Below, piece by piece: positions 1 to 14,704 of a DNA stretch of 64,000 bases. The notes beneath the pieces are model-generated. The model did no database searches and was not told where the DNA came from. It was given only the letters and a program-made list of their open reading frames with translations. This stretch comes from Paulownia fortunei (Eukaryota; Streptophyta; Magnoliopsida; Lamiales; Paulowniaceae). How positions within the stretch are numbered: position 1 is the stretch's first letter; each line of letters starts with the position of its first letter. The stretch spans positions 15,096,278 to 15,160,277 of the forward strand of contig CM033120.1 in assembly GCA_019321725.1 (NCBI GenBank), given 5' to 3'. The position numbers and the translations under genes were made by a program.

Positions 1-809
1 AACCAGGCAGCGTAGCCACAGAATGAGAAAACAGGTAATCATCTGACAATGCCTCATTCCGCCAAAATATAGAAAGATAGATATATGTACACAAAGGGTA
101 ACAGTCTCTCCGCCTCCCTCCCCCTCTCCCCTCTGATCTCTGTTCATGCATATATACTACAGAAAAACCAAAACACTAGCCAGTTCCTTGCTGTCGAGGC
201 AGAAGTCTAATATATCAGCTCTGCCGCTCTAGATGATGCCACCAACAACTTACAACGTCTGCAAAGAAGAGACTTGCTGTTTGAGTGAAAGCCAATGGAT
301 AACATCCATAGGCAAAAGACAATATTTGAAACATACTTGAGGGATAATTGATCCCAATTGGCATTTCTTATCTGCAAAATAATGTTAATGTGATTTCAGG
401 GAGAAAAAATATTGAGAACATTCCCTGAATTTGTCTGTCTGCATACATGACATGGGAAAAAAAAACAGTGAATAATCCATTGATAGCAGCCAATAGTCTA
501 TTCATTTAAATGATAGTGATTATTCCCCATCATGATAGAGAGAAGTGAGCGACATGCAAACTGGCACACATTCAAGACCACACAAGACAAGACAGGCAGG
601 GTTACTAGAACAGCAGCAGGAGGTGCGCTTATTTCAACACATGATGCCCGTGACATATAATAGCCAAGTGTGCACATGTGCATGGTTCAAGTCAGTGCCA
701 ACAGATATGAAATGAAAACTCAAAACAAAGGTAAAGAATAACTAACATGTACATGGGGAACGCAGAATCCAGCAGCAACTTTGCAGAACTACATTGTGTC
801 ACCATTAAT
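1..809 (-). other. 3' flank of the UPL gene (probable 3' UTR plus downstream DNA)
   Basis: This stretch lies downstream of the UPL stop codon (810-812, minus strand). No reading frame here resembles a known protein. The part next to the stop is presumably 3' UTR, but I cannot place the polyadenylation site. It contains a short pyrimidine-rich tract near 108-135 (plus strand). Confidence 0.5.
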
Positions 810-3800
810 TTAACCAAACCCAAATCCTTCACTAGCTTCATGAATTGCCAATAACAGACGTTCTTGAAGCTGTTCCTTTGAAGAATACTCCGGAAGGTCC
901 AGTTGGTTAAAGCTAGAAAGTTGTACAAATAAAAGGAATTTACAGGATAAGATTGCATTGTATAGAAAAATTTGCAAAGAACATTATTACCAACTCACTA
1001 ACCCTAGTACATATCATATTCTATAGACAACAGAACTTACCAGGTATGAGCTGATGGAAGTCTCTCAGGAGCTCCGTATGCTTTATGAATCTGAAATCTC
1101 TGGGGACCAGATATGCCTTGCAGTGCTTTAAAACCTTCTAAAGGAACCTAAGAAACCAAAAGTCTAAATTAGTGTGGCAAGAAACATGATTTATAGAGGG
1201 TAATTCCCAACTAGGCTTGCAAGTTAGACATCCAACTACCCCAGGGAAAGAATCAATGTGCAGCCAGTATGGGCATGCAAGCAGGTAGAGAGATGCACAC
1301 AGAGCACAAACTAGGTCAAAACCAGAGCACAAACTAGGTCAAAACCAGAGCACAGAGAACCATCACCAAGATATACAACTGCCCCCCCCCCCCCCCCCCC
1401 AACCACTCACCACCAAAACAAACACAGCAACAGACATCTTAAACTATGTCTAATCACCTTTGAAAAAAAAAATTGGAAGTAGATTCACTTAACAACCAGA
1501 GTTGAAAAAGTACAATAAAATTGAACTCGGGTAGTTTTAAAGGCTTTCAGGAACATGGATGCTTTCTCACTCTAGCTAGGGAGAAGAACTGGCTTTCGAT
1601 AGGCATCCTGACATCAATTCAGGGACACAATGATTGCAAAGTAACCACGAAACCTTCTAAAACAGAAAAAAAAAAAAAAAAAACTAAAAGCTCCAGAAAG
1701 CCATCTCTGTACACCAAATCAGGGAACAATATAGGCACAAAAGCAACTAACGCACATGATATAGAACACACAAATTAACCATGAATACCAAGCGGAAGCT
1801 ATAACTTCCAACACAAAAAAGAGAAGAAAAGAGTGTTTGTCCCCCTATGTAAAATTTTCCCTATTTAACCAAATATTGGTCTGGAATCTCAACTGACATT
1901 TGAGCGAAATCAGCTAATATCTGACAAGGTAAAATACATGTTTAGTGTATAACAGATTTTTTTTCCCTCATATTTCACCTTCTCTGTCAAGGTGCATGAG
2001 GTCAATTTTTTTCAAGCATTTCTGTGCATTCTAGATTGATTTACATGTGATGCTTCTAAACTTAATGCCACGAGCTTATTTTGCACAAAGATGGAAACTA
2101 TACCAAGAAACAACATGACATACACCTCAAACCCAAAAACCATTCCTTCCTTTCCAATTCTGGTGCAGGAATCTCCTGATGCTCTTTCTCTCGCAGACAT
2201 ACAACACTAACTTTATTCCTCTTCTAGAAAAAGCAACAGATGGAAGGAATACCACATTGTAAAATATGTGATGGAACAGGGCATCTCGAGATTAAGTTGA
2301 CCATAACAATGAAAAATAGATTAGCAACGCAAGAAAAATAAGGCACTCAGGTTAAGGGAAATCACCTTGGAGGTTCCAGTTACAAATTGGAGGAATCTTG
2401 CCATATCTTCCTTGTTGAATCCCTTAACCACCTCCCAAAACCACTGAACAACATCAGATGCTACAGTGTATCCAGTATATTCAGTGTTGACCTTCAGATC
2501 ATCCACTACAAAAAGCATGAAAGTCATTAGACTATTTCAGGATGACAAAATTAGACTCACTTAACAACGGAGAGAGGGTAAGCTGACTTACAATCAATTT
2601 CAGGAAGACCGCTAATCAATAGTTCGAGCTCTTTATCATTAAAAATAGATATAAGTTCCCTTGGTACTAATTCATTGAAACCTTCAAGGAAGGAATTAAT
2701 TTGAGGCCGGATAGCATCTGTCAGAATGTGATCAGCAACAAGATCTATGTATTCATGCTTTGTTTCTTCCGTCACTCTTATATTTCTTCCTCCCGGTTTG
2801 AGCTCATAGTCAGTAACCTTTTCATTTAAAGCATGTCAGAAATCAGATATAATATGCATTCTTTAAGGAGCCATAAAACATATGAATTGAATTTCACAAT
2901 AAAAAAATACAAGGAAAGATTCTCAAAGAAATAACTAAATGAGAGATTCACGTATCATTACCTCTGTTTTCTCATAAAGGATGTGTTTTTCTTCATCCGC
3001 ATCCATGCTAAATGTCAGATCGGGTATGTCACTCACATCATTCTGACACAAGGAAAAAGAAAAATAGTTTTTAGGACTATTTGATGAACTTTTAAGTGAA
3101 AACACATGTTCTCTCTTACTCCCACTCACCTCCAGCATCCATTTCAAATTTTTATAGTAGTCAGGATCAACAGCCTCTATATCATGATAAGTCACCTTTA
3201 CACCAAGGATGTGCTTGTAGAAGGAGCGAGTAAGATAAACATCAAGCAGTTGTCCATCAAACAGTGCCTTAGCAACCTATTAAAAGGATGGTAAAAAAAA
3301 TATCGGAGAATGAAAAGACAATGAACAAAAGATGCCAAAAAATTAAAAAACAATGACAATAATAATTTAAAAAAAAAAATGAAAGAAAGAAAAAGCTCAA
3401 CATTGGGTCCTTCCGAGAATTACCACACGGCCTATAAATCTGAAATAAGATAGATGTTCAGTTTGATATACAGAATTTGGATTTGGCTGAAAAGTTGCAT
3501 TGTTTCCAACAGTAGTGAAAAGCAAAGCTCCTTTGTCAAATATGACCCTTGACAGTAATTGATACCATTCCCTAGTCAAACCACCAGCATCAATACCCTC
3601 TTCACCTTGAAAATGCACATTCAACCGTCCCTTCAGATCTTGACTTGGTCGCATACGAAGCTGGTTATATGAATCCTCCAGAATGTAAGCCCGCCTAACA
3701 CTAATCCGTAGTGGACCTGAGAGATGTTGGTCATGCTGCTGCCGAATCCTGGACCGAAAATATGCCCTTTTGTTGTCAAAATCAATCAACCGAGGAGCTT

Positions 3801-6800
3801 TGAGCATCATCGAGAGTGATTTTTCCAATAAACCAGGATTCTGCCTAACAAAAGCATTAAGAAGGCGACGATGCTTCTCAGCGAACCTTGCAAATGTGAT
3901 GGACCCATCAAGTCTTCGGCAAGAATCCACACATTTTATAGACGAAGAAACTGAACTACCAGCAGATTCTTTAACTTCTCTAGCTGTGACGTTCAAATGA
4001 TCTTGTTGCAGTATTGGACTGTTAGCCTGTAGTTTCTCACATAGAACAAAAAAGCTCTCGATGAAAGGCAGGAGTCTCTGAGTTCCAGGGGGAAGAGGGG
4101 GAGATGCCAATGTAGAACCCTGTATCTGCTCCCCAATGTTAATATTTGAAACTGAAGAGTGAGAGCTCTGATTCAGCTCCAACTCCATAATACTGATACA
4201 TTCACTTAGCTCTTTCCATAGTGGCTCCAAAGCAACATTTAGCTTCCATGTGGTGGCATGCTCCTGTTCCTCATCATCCAGTCTGTTCTTATTACCGGCA
4301 CCGCCAATTGAAGTAAGTGAGCTGAGTATCTGCAGAACACGGAGAACTGCAGCACCAGCCATGGATCCAGCACTCAATCCCAGCATGTGTGTATCCCTTA
4401 GTGTTACAAGTTCTTTGCCAGCTGAGGTGCTCAACCTTTGGGCTAATTTTGAAAGCTCTGAAATGAAAAATTTGCGATGAGCAGCAGCAACAGAGGCCAA
4501 CTTCCATAGCACCTCACCAGCCAGCGCGTAAACTTTGTCTGAAAGCCTAATGAATAAAAAAAACAGATAAAATGCTCCTGTGTCAACTAAATTTTCTAAG
4601 TTACCACGCAAAAAGACATCGAATAAATGAAATTTAAGAAAAATGTGCACAATGGTGAATGGTGAGCTATCAGATAAAAGTCTGTATTATCTTTGGACGA
4701 CCATAAGCTGCAAGAAATTAAACAGGAAAACAGATAACAATGAGATTACAAGAATAGTACCCTTCATGCCCAAGAAGACTGCAGAGATTATGCAAATCTG
4801 ATTGTGGCATCATTAAGAAAATACTGTAAGTCCTAACGCTTCCATCTGATTTGGAGTTCAAAGCACTAGAACCATGGTCAAGTAGATTAGGTTCTACTTC
4901 CAATACGTGAGGATCGTTCTGAACTTCACTTGCAGTTTCATTATCAGAAGGGTTTTCAGTATGAGCTGCAGTTTCTTCATTATTAGACTGAATATCTACC
5001 TTGGATGCTGCAGCATACACAACCACTTGGAGCAGACCCATGACCTGCAACATGAACAACATCAAATATTACAATTAAGAAACCCATTTAAAGAGAAACT
5101 TTTCAACATGAATATTTTCTGCATGAGAATGCAGACCTGCTCAAGATGACCAATGCTACGTAAGAAAAGTGGTTGACTTAAAAGTTTAAGGAGCAATAAC
5201 AAAGGAACATCCAGATTTTGAGAGCTTCCAGAAAGGCTAAGATGATGCTCTTCTCCAATGATTTTATCCTTAGATTTGTCATTCTTTCCTTTGGAATGGT
5301 TTACATTTGCAGATTCAGGAATATTTGAGGCCTCGAAGTGGAACAGAAGACTGGCAACACCAGAATGATTTGTAGCCAAATAGGTCAGAATCTCTAGTAC
5401 CCGTCGCAGTACTAGAGGAGGAACACCTGGAAAAAAAGAAGAAGAAGAAGAAGAAGAACCATCCTTGTAAAGTCTATATAAACTGAAAAGAATATTTTTC
5501 ATCATAAGGGAAAAGAATAAAATCATACCATAACACAGTTGAGATCGACCATACACAACATCTGATTGGCATCCATAAAGCCTCTGTGTATTCATTGAAG
5601 TCAATCCGCTGACAATTCCAACAGTCTCGGGCTTGATCATATCAAGCAGAAGGCAAACCAGAATTGCTCTTGTATCACTGTGCGAGCACAAGTTCAACAA
5701 AAGTCTCTGCAAAAGCCCTTTCCCAAGAGGCTAAAACAAAAAAAACAGAAAAGCATTTCAGTTCCATATTGCACACCCTGAAGAATCAGGAATTGACATT
5801 TTGAAAGAAGAGAAGATGCTCGACAGCAATTTCCCATCTCCTACCGACTAGATAACAAGCCATTTCTGAATTCAAAGGTTCAAAAACACTTGAATCTGAG
5901 AGTATTCAAGGGATTGATTTACAAAAGTTCACTTTGGACGAGCATTGAGCATGCAGCCATGTACTAGTAGATCATTCCAAGAGAATATATGAACTACCTG
6001 TGCCAGTCGTAACAGGCCGATTAATGCTTTCATGCCATTAGCATCCAGAAGTGGTTCTCCTTCAAGTTCTTTCAACTTAAATTTCTCTGCAATGGAAGCA
6101 GCCCTCCGCCCAATAGCGACTCCAACCCCCCTATCCATCAATGTCTGCCTATCAAAGCCCAATCTATTTCCCCGACCACTGAGCCTCTGGCTACTTCCAA
6201 ACAAGCTGCGAGCATGATAATGACTCATTGCTCTGTCTCTGAGCATTTGTGCTTCAGCAAGTAATGGAGATGGCAATGCCGATAACAGTGCCTCCGAAGA
6301 AGTCAAAAGCACCTAATAGATACAAACAAAGTAAGTATACTAGAAAAATTCATTAGGTGTAAAGTTCAACACACAAACCTCTTCACGTAGATTAGCAGGA
6401 AAAGTGGCAATTATTGAAGCATTGTCCATGTCAACTGGCCGTCCTGATTGGTGTGCAATCCTTTGCACTCGTTGTTGGGCAAGAACTTCAGCTTGAATAT
6501 CAGGAGGCAGAGCTGCCAAAAACTCTGGATCAATATCTTCAACTGTAGGAGGTGCATAAGTAGGAGCTGGAGCAGACTGAGCTTGCTGTGAAGCAAGAAC
6601 CTCTGCACGAAGATCTTCCGGAAGTGCCTCCAAAAATGTTGGATCTATACCATTTGCATTAGAAGCTTCATTATTCAAACTACTTTCATCTATCTCACCT
6701 GCATCTTGGACAACCAGAATATTTTGCTCTAGTGATGTATTTTGCTCTAGTGATGGCTCCTCTAGATTGATCTCACACGGAGGCAATCGTGGGCCAGTCT

Positions 6801-9800
6801 GATCTCTTTCCACCTCAGTAACATTCATATCAATGTCAATACTTTCTGGAACTGAAGAAGCATGAGACATATCTGATCCTGAAACGAAAAGAGCTTGACA
6901 AGTAGACTGACCATCTGGTCCTGATGATCTATCAGAGCCCTCATCTTGAGACGGCATAACTATAGAGTTTACAAGACCATTTGAAGACCTATCCAAGAGT
7001 TCACCACCCTGAACAACCAAACCTAAAGATATCTCCAACGGCTCTCTGTCCATGGCATTTTCTTCTCCAATTTCCATGCTATCAATACCACTCTGACTTG
7101 GCATAACTTCCGCTACTTGTTGGCATTCACCTGTTTGTTCAGCAACAACCACAAGGTTAACACCTTGAGAATGTTGAAGTTCAGCTAGTTGATCATCTTG
7201 ATTATTATTATTGTAATGTCGATCATCATTTTGTTGAGCATCAGTGCTATCACCCCCTGATGCTAGTTGATTATCAGTAGCCATGATGGGACCTCCCGCC
7301 TGTCCCTCCAGTAATCCTGGGTTCTGTGAAAGCCTTTCAGCAGCATTTTCAGCAGGATCGTTATTACTTAATTGAGAAATAAACAGCTCTTCAACTGCCT
7401 GAGCAATTGCAGTAGCTTGGCCACCAGCTTGCGGTTGACCATCATCAGTCCACCGCCCATCACCTGGCCCTCTTTGACCTGACATGCGCAACGACTCTAA
7501 ACCAACGGTAAAATCAGCTAGTGGGGCTGGTGCAGAACCACCCAGCCGATCAAAAAGATTAGGCGGTGCATTGTCATAAGGAAGAACGGGAGCATCAAAC
7601 ATATAGAAATGGGCTATATCAAGGTTACCAGCAGAAAGGCCTTCCGAATCCCGGGATGAATTCCCACCAGAAGACCATATCGAGACTGAATCACCAGAAC
7701 GTGATGGTCTCAAAAGGAGAGGATGTTGAAGACCATTCCCTTCTGTAAGGGACCGCTCATAGGAAGTTCTATTAGTCTGACGACGGCGCTCAAAGCCAAA
7801 AGATCTACGAATTCCAAAGAAGTCATCAACATTCACCCCTTCAAAGGGTTCGGCAGAGACATCAATTAGCCCTCCTCCTGTTCCAGGTTGTCCAAGTACC
7901 TGCAAATGATCTAACCCATCAAGGGCTTCCCTCCACCTTACCTCAATGACACGATTTTCATGGAAATCGTCATCCTCTTCATCAACCATGTCCTCATTAT
8001 ATTCATCTCCCAAGCCAGCATCATCATGGTCCTCTACATCAGTATCAGCCAGCGACATCAGAGCTGTGCCGTCTTCAGCTATATCCTCATCCTCATCCTC
8101 TCCATCGTCATCATCCTCACCATCATCACCCATGTCATCCTCTTCGTCATTCATATCATCATCTACTCTATTCTCTACATGAAAAGTCATCTCAATTTGT
8201 TCTGTATTGGGTAAGGCACCACTTTCTTCCATATCTTCACGCATATAATCCACCCCAAGATCCACAAGTGGATCAGTAGTTGGAGGCTCGTCAATCCTCA
8301 TCTCTTGCTCCGTGGACTGGTTTGTATTAGCATTCTGATCCCCATCATTCTGACAAATATCCTGGGGCTGTGCTTCTGAACCAGCATTACCAATGACTGC
8401 CTGTTGACACCTTCTGTTTTCAGAATATTGCAGTTCTTGAGAAGCTGGAGTGCCAACAAGCTGAGCATCAGACCTTGCACTTGGACCACTTATTTTTTTC
8501 TTATTCAGTGCATCAGCACTGAAAACTTGATCACTAGAATTGGCTGCCCTTGTCAGGCTTTCCAAAGACTTGAGTATGAGATTCACAACTTTCGGTGCAT
8601 CAGGGTGGTCCAAATCGATTACCTGAAGAATGCCTGATAGGCAATGCACAATTCCACCATCTATCATGCTTTTTGCAATGTCAGGCGAACACCCAGAACC
8701 AGGTAAGTGGCCAGAAGAAGAATTCTTTGATAAAATGGAATATACCAAATCAACAAAAGCAAGGACTTTCTTATCAGGTAATAAACTGCTTTTAGATGAA
8801 TTGCTCTCAACATTTACAAAAACAGATAAGGCTTTCACAAGTTCATTCACCACCCTTCTCCTTCCTTCGCTAGAGCGGCCAGCCATTACAACCAAAAACC
8901 ATGAAGCTTTTTCAGAGAGCTTGTCTCTCCATTCATCAGCACCAGCAGATTTATCTATTGAAAGGGGAAGAAGACGGTGCAAAACATGATGAATTATGCC
9001 CCCCTGTCCAGGACATTCTAAATAACTAAAGTCCCGCGGTTGACATATTTCCAGATCTCGTCTCAAGATGACTCCAACAGCATGAACATACATCATTAGA
9101 ATATCACTCAATAACTTCAGAACAAAAGTCACCTTTGCCAGTGCTGCTGATTTCTCTGACAGACTGTCTGATCCTATTTTTATTGTTTCACCAACCTTTG
9201 ATTTACCCTTCAATTTGGTAGTTGGTTCATCTACCTCCATAGCACTTGCATGTCCTGTGCAATCATCATCTCCTCTGCATGAAGGATACAATGATACAAT
9301 TTCAAGAAGGTAATCGATCACTTGAGTAAGATTCACTGAAACCTTTTTGTGGCCTTTGGAAAACTTACTAGACCCATCATGTGCCTTATTTTCAGTAATT
9401 CGTACACATTCATTAGTAGACACTGCAGTTTCAACAGCAGAAGCTTTTGATTTTTCTTTCTCTTTCTCTTTCTCTTTTGATAACATGATAATGCACCTTC
9501 CTCCTGATGATTCCAACTGACAGACAGCAGTTACTGCTCTCATGAAGACCCCTGGATCTCTTGATATAACAGGTGCCATTGATGTCAAAAATGTTCTCAC
9601 CGATATACGGCCAGCATGCCGGTTTCCGCTTAGAGTTTGTCGTATCTCCAATTCCATGGCTGTTTGCAGTGTCTGAGGATCTTCAAGAAGATGTCGAACA
9701 ATAGCAGATGCTAAGGTGTCATATCCAGGAAAGAAGCAACTTCTTGGAATGCCAAAAAGGGCAACCATGCCACCACTTTCAAGGAATTGGACGGCCAGAC

Positions 9801-12800
9801 CATGTGATTTTGTCAAGCGAGCACACAACTGAAGAGCGGCCTGCATAATGACTGGTGGCAAGTGTCTCTTTATCAAGTCACAAGCAATTACCAGTACCTT
9901 ACGACTCTCTTCCACTGTCAAATAACCTGTTGGTTTTCCAAGAATCTGTTCAAAAGAAGAGCCTTTAGTAGAATCATCCTTGTCTACAGCAGCTGGAATA
10001 GATTTTTTCTCTATTGCTTCAGATGATGTTTGATTTCCAGATGAACCAGATAATGATCCTTCTAGTGTTCCTTCATTAGCATCACTAGATATTTTGAGCT
10101 TGGGCTGCACCAAATTATCCAAGATTAGAAGTAATGCACTGATGCATTTAGGTACAAGGAGCTCATTTGAAGCCTCAGTCCTGGCCATAAAATTTGTCAA
10201 GATATCAATTGCAATCAACACAATCCCCTTTTGCGCAGCAATTTCTCTAGTACTTCCATCTTCGGAAAGAAGCAATGCCAAAGTATGCGAGATCATACCC
10301 AATGCACTGCTATCCTTGGAAAAGTCAAGTGGGCAAAGTTTTAGCTGCTGAACAAGATAAGAAATTACTTCTAAGCGGTCTTCCCCTTTGTTCCGGTTGC
10401 AAAGAGTCACAAGCAAATCTGTAAGTGGGAAAACCATTGAGTCACTGCCATTAAACAATTTCATTGCTGCTGCAAGGATGTCATCAGCAGGAGGTGCCTT
10501 TGTTTGTCCCTGTACTGTCAGGAATTCAACAGATCTATCAGCACCATCAGCTTTAGGTGTTTCCGAAGAACTTCCCAGGGACAAAGCCAGTGCACGAGCC
10601 AGCTCGTCATCTTCCTGTACAGGATCTTCAGCATGACTGAACAACCATTCCATTGCCATCTCAACACTATTTGTTTCCACTCGTCTGAGTGCCTCCTCGG
10701 CTCTTGCTCTTGAAAAACCCATCTCAACAATGGTAGCTACGGTAGCTTCATCAGGAGGAGGAGCTATGAAGCGTTGGTTAGCACTTCCAGACAATCCATT
10801 GCGATTTCGTTTCACATCACTAACACCATTATATACAAGAGTAATGAGTGAAATGATGGAAGTGATAAAACCAGGACTACAATTTGGAAACATTGGATGA
10901 TTCCAGACAGGAAGAATCACATCCAGGACTTGAGATTGCAGCATGCGTACGAATGCTTCTGGGTCTTTTGGGACAGGAAATAGCCCAATTGACAAACCCA
11001 CTGCAACAGGCTGAACAAGTAGCTGAGCCTGAGATGCTGAGGTTGAAGATAGTAGTAAACCAGAATTCACAAAATACTCGAGTTCACGACAATGACTCTG
11101 TAATGTATCAAGCAGCCATGAACTGTGAGACAGTTTGCTCCCCTCACCACTCTTTTTGTGTTCAGCACCTGACATAGAAACAGCACAAGGAAGGGTCCAC
11201 AACAACTGACTAGTTGCTTCAAACGTTGTAAGAAGCTCCTTGAAGGTTCCATAGACATAAAAGTTGTTGATCATTGCAGTGTAACAAGTGCGCCGCCTAC
11301 TGTCAAATGTAAGAGCCAACATGTCATCCACAACCTTCCCGAGATAGCGACACTTTACTGACAGCGATATATCAAGTCCAGCTGAGTCAGGGTACCCGGA
11401 GAAATCCAGCGCTTCAAGAAAAACTTTTGCAAGGGCAGTTCCAATATTCTTCAAAGCTGAACTTAAGGATCCAGTTTCAGTCCTTCGACGATTTGGTGAA
11501 GTAAAACCTTTTACCAGAGCTGTAAAGAAAGAACGCATGGTTGACGCAAGCTTACTAAGGTTATCTAAACCCAGTATTTCAGGACTTTTCTTCTTCAATT
11601 CATTGGAAGAAATCTCTGCGTTAATTGTTCCAGCTTCGGAATCTACAATGAAAGCTTCCAAATGCCTTCCAGCCCTGCCACCCCGAAGACGAGCCAAACT
11701 ATGTCGACTGCGACGATGGAAACCTTCACTTGAACGAACCACTGATATAAACTCACGTTCAACTCCCCACTGTGATTGAGAACTATTTCTGATTGAGTGG
11801 GGACTCATGTATCTAATAGAGGGAATATTAGCATCATCATCACTCTCCCTTCCAGCCACAGTAGACAGACCTGTATCTGCACTTTCATGCTCCGTTTCAA
11901 CATTTTGCTTCTCCTCCACCTTCAAATCACAGAACAAAGATACTTGCCACAGGATTTCCCTATAAGCCATCCCAAGATCCTTTAAGACATCAGCATCTGC
12001 AGAACCCAGTTCAGAGACAATGGAAGTGGTCCCTTTAAACAAAGAATTAGAAAGAGACAGGATGCCTTCTAAACTGGAGAGGCACCTCAAAACCTGTACT
12101 CTCTTAGAAAATTCCACCTGAGCAAGTTGGGATCCCCCAATTGAGGTCAAAAGTTCATTGGTTGACTTCAAATGTTCTCTCAGGAAAGAACATACTGCAC
12201 GAGCAAGTGAAGAAGAATGCTGAGGGGAGAAGTTCTTAAATGTGACGGCTATGCTTTGACCAAGAGAAACTGAAAGAGGCATGAGAGGCAAAGTGAATAA
12301 TTGCAGGACACACTCAATTCCCTTCTTCTCAACAAAAATTCGGCATGTGTCAGAATTCTGAAGAATTGTTTCAAGTAGACGAGCAGCATTGCTTATACAA
12401 TCGGGCAAAAATGATTCCACATTCATTAATGATGCATCGGGCAATAGTTCAGTTGATTGCTCAATATTTTCAGGCCTACATGAATCTCCATCATCCGACA
12501 ATACCAAAACTCTTTTCTCAGATTCAGTTTCCATGGGAACAGGTTGAGAGCAGCTCAGAGAATCTGTGAACAGAGAAGATTCAACCCCGGATCCAATTTT
12601 TGCAATTTTGTTCAGAATTTCAATCAGCATATCAACTCCTGGTCCGCGCAACGATGAAGCATGGCGCATTAGTTCATCCAGGCCACTAGACAAGGAACCT
12701 GGGGTATCAGCAGCAAGGGCTCGTAGGTACATCTTGGAAGTAAAAACTTTTACAAAGCACCTCAAAGCATTGCGTTCTTTCACTGCCTGAAGACCATTGT

Positions 12801-14641
12801 TGTTCAAACACAAGGCATCAAGACACTGGGGTATGCAAGTAATAGCCTCCGCAGAGCAAAGAACACCATCCATTATAGCATCCATAAAGGCAGAAGGAAG
12901 CCCTGCTGCCTCTAAAACAGAAAAGCAGGTAGGATCTTTGTGAATTAGATCACTCATGACAGTTGCTGCAAGTGAAAACACCCCACCACCAAAATCTTTT
13001 GCCCTTCCGAATATAATACTCAAGCAATGTGGCAGCAAGCTCTCTTCTGAACCATACATACGAGCTGTCGTCCCGGGAGCATAAGTTCCCAGAGATATAG
13101 TACGCAGTAATGCTTTCATCAATAACCGGCGGTGATAAGAAACCAATGCTTCAGAATAGAGAGGCTGCAAACTATCAAGCTCAGCAGAAGTATCCGCAAG
13201 TACTTGAGAACCACCACAATCTGAAATGTCAAGGTCAAAGGAAGTATTTTGCTGCTTTGAAACATTTTCAACATGAGACACTTCTACCATTAAGCGTGAA
13301 ATGGTGTCATCTAAACCCCCCAAATCTCGAAAAAGAGCAGCAGCTGGATTGCTGTAATCCATAAAGGCTTCCAGAACATGTACAGCCGTGCTAACCAAAT
13401 GCAAGTGCTGAGGATCTGTATCTTTCAATAGAGGTAGAAGAGTTGGGATAAATCCTGCTTCACGCATGGCTGAGCAACCTGACGAGGATGATACCAAAAC
13501 CGTAACGAGAGATAACAGAGCCTCAGCAAAAACAACAGACCACTTAGATGAATTATTAACAATAGAGTCAATGGCTTTCTGCATAAGGCTAGATAGAATA
13601 CCACGGTGCCCACCAGATGTTACAGCAGTCAACACAGTAGGCTGCCGTGACCTATCTTGACAAAGGGCAACCAAGGAAAGAAGACTTAAAATTCGAATTT
13701 TTTCAGGAACTGCATCTTCATAGCTCAACAAAGTAACCAATTCATTGATGAACTCTGGTTCAGTATTGAAGAAAGAAACCAGGTCATCAGTATCACCGAA
13801 TGCTTGAACAAGAACTACAAAAGCATACAGCCGGATGCATGTATACTGCTGCCGTGCAGCTAAGGAGCTAAAAGCCCTAACAAATCGCAATCGTGTCAAA
13901 AGAGAAAATCTCAAATTATGGGGAACTTTATATTCCACGACTAACTTATTCAGAAGTTCAAGATCAGACTCTTTTCTGGCGTTTACATCAGGCATATGTA
14001 TGATTTGTAAACCTTGGGTTGGCTGTTCTGCATAAGTGGGTTCATTTGAAGACTCATTAAGAGCATAAAACTCAAAATGCAGAGTGCAACCCAACTCAAA
14101 AGTAATTGGGTCAGATCCATCTTGTAAAGCACATGAAATCAATCCTAGACCTTCTTCTTTCCCTCCCCAACCCTGGGCAAAAGAAAATAATCTTGAATTT
14201 AGAGAAGCATCTCTAATAATGTATTTCCCAATGGATTTTTTCAAGAATGCAGCCAAAGTCTGCAGGCAAGCCTCAACAACATCCGCATCAGTGGAAGCAA
14301 GCAGAGATGATAAGTGATGCTGCACCAACATAAAAGTTGGAAAAATAAGACAGCTATACAAAATGGAACATATAATCAAGCAATGATGTGAAAAGTCTAA
14401 ACAAATCGCCACAATCCACAGGGGAAACAATAGCTGCAGTAAAAGATAGAACCCAAAAAAAAAAATGGTAGTGAAAAACTACAGTAAGATATTAAATTTG
14501 GTCAGTCATCTCTTGGCCTATACGAAAACAATATTCCTATTCTTCAACAAATTTGCATCATATTAATCCAAAAATGTAATGCTGCAAATGGATAATTGCC
14601 ATATCTTCTTGCTGCAAATGAATAATTAAACTTCAATTAAT

Positions 14642-14704
<63 letters not shown>

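Noticed and set aside
7946..8214. Plus-strand Ser-rich and Ile-rich frames within the UPL giant exon
   Set aside because: They are the complement of the Asp/Glu-rich acidic tract (GAT/GAG codons read as ATC/TCC).
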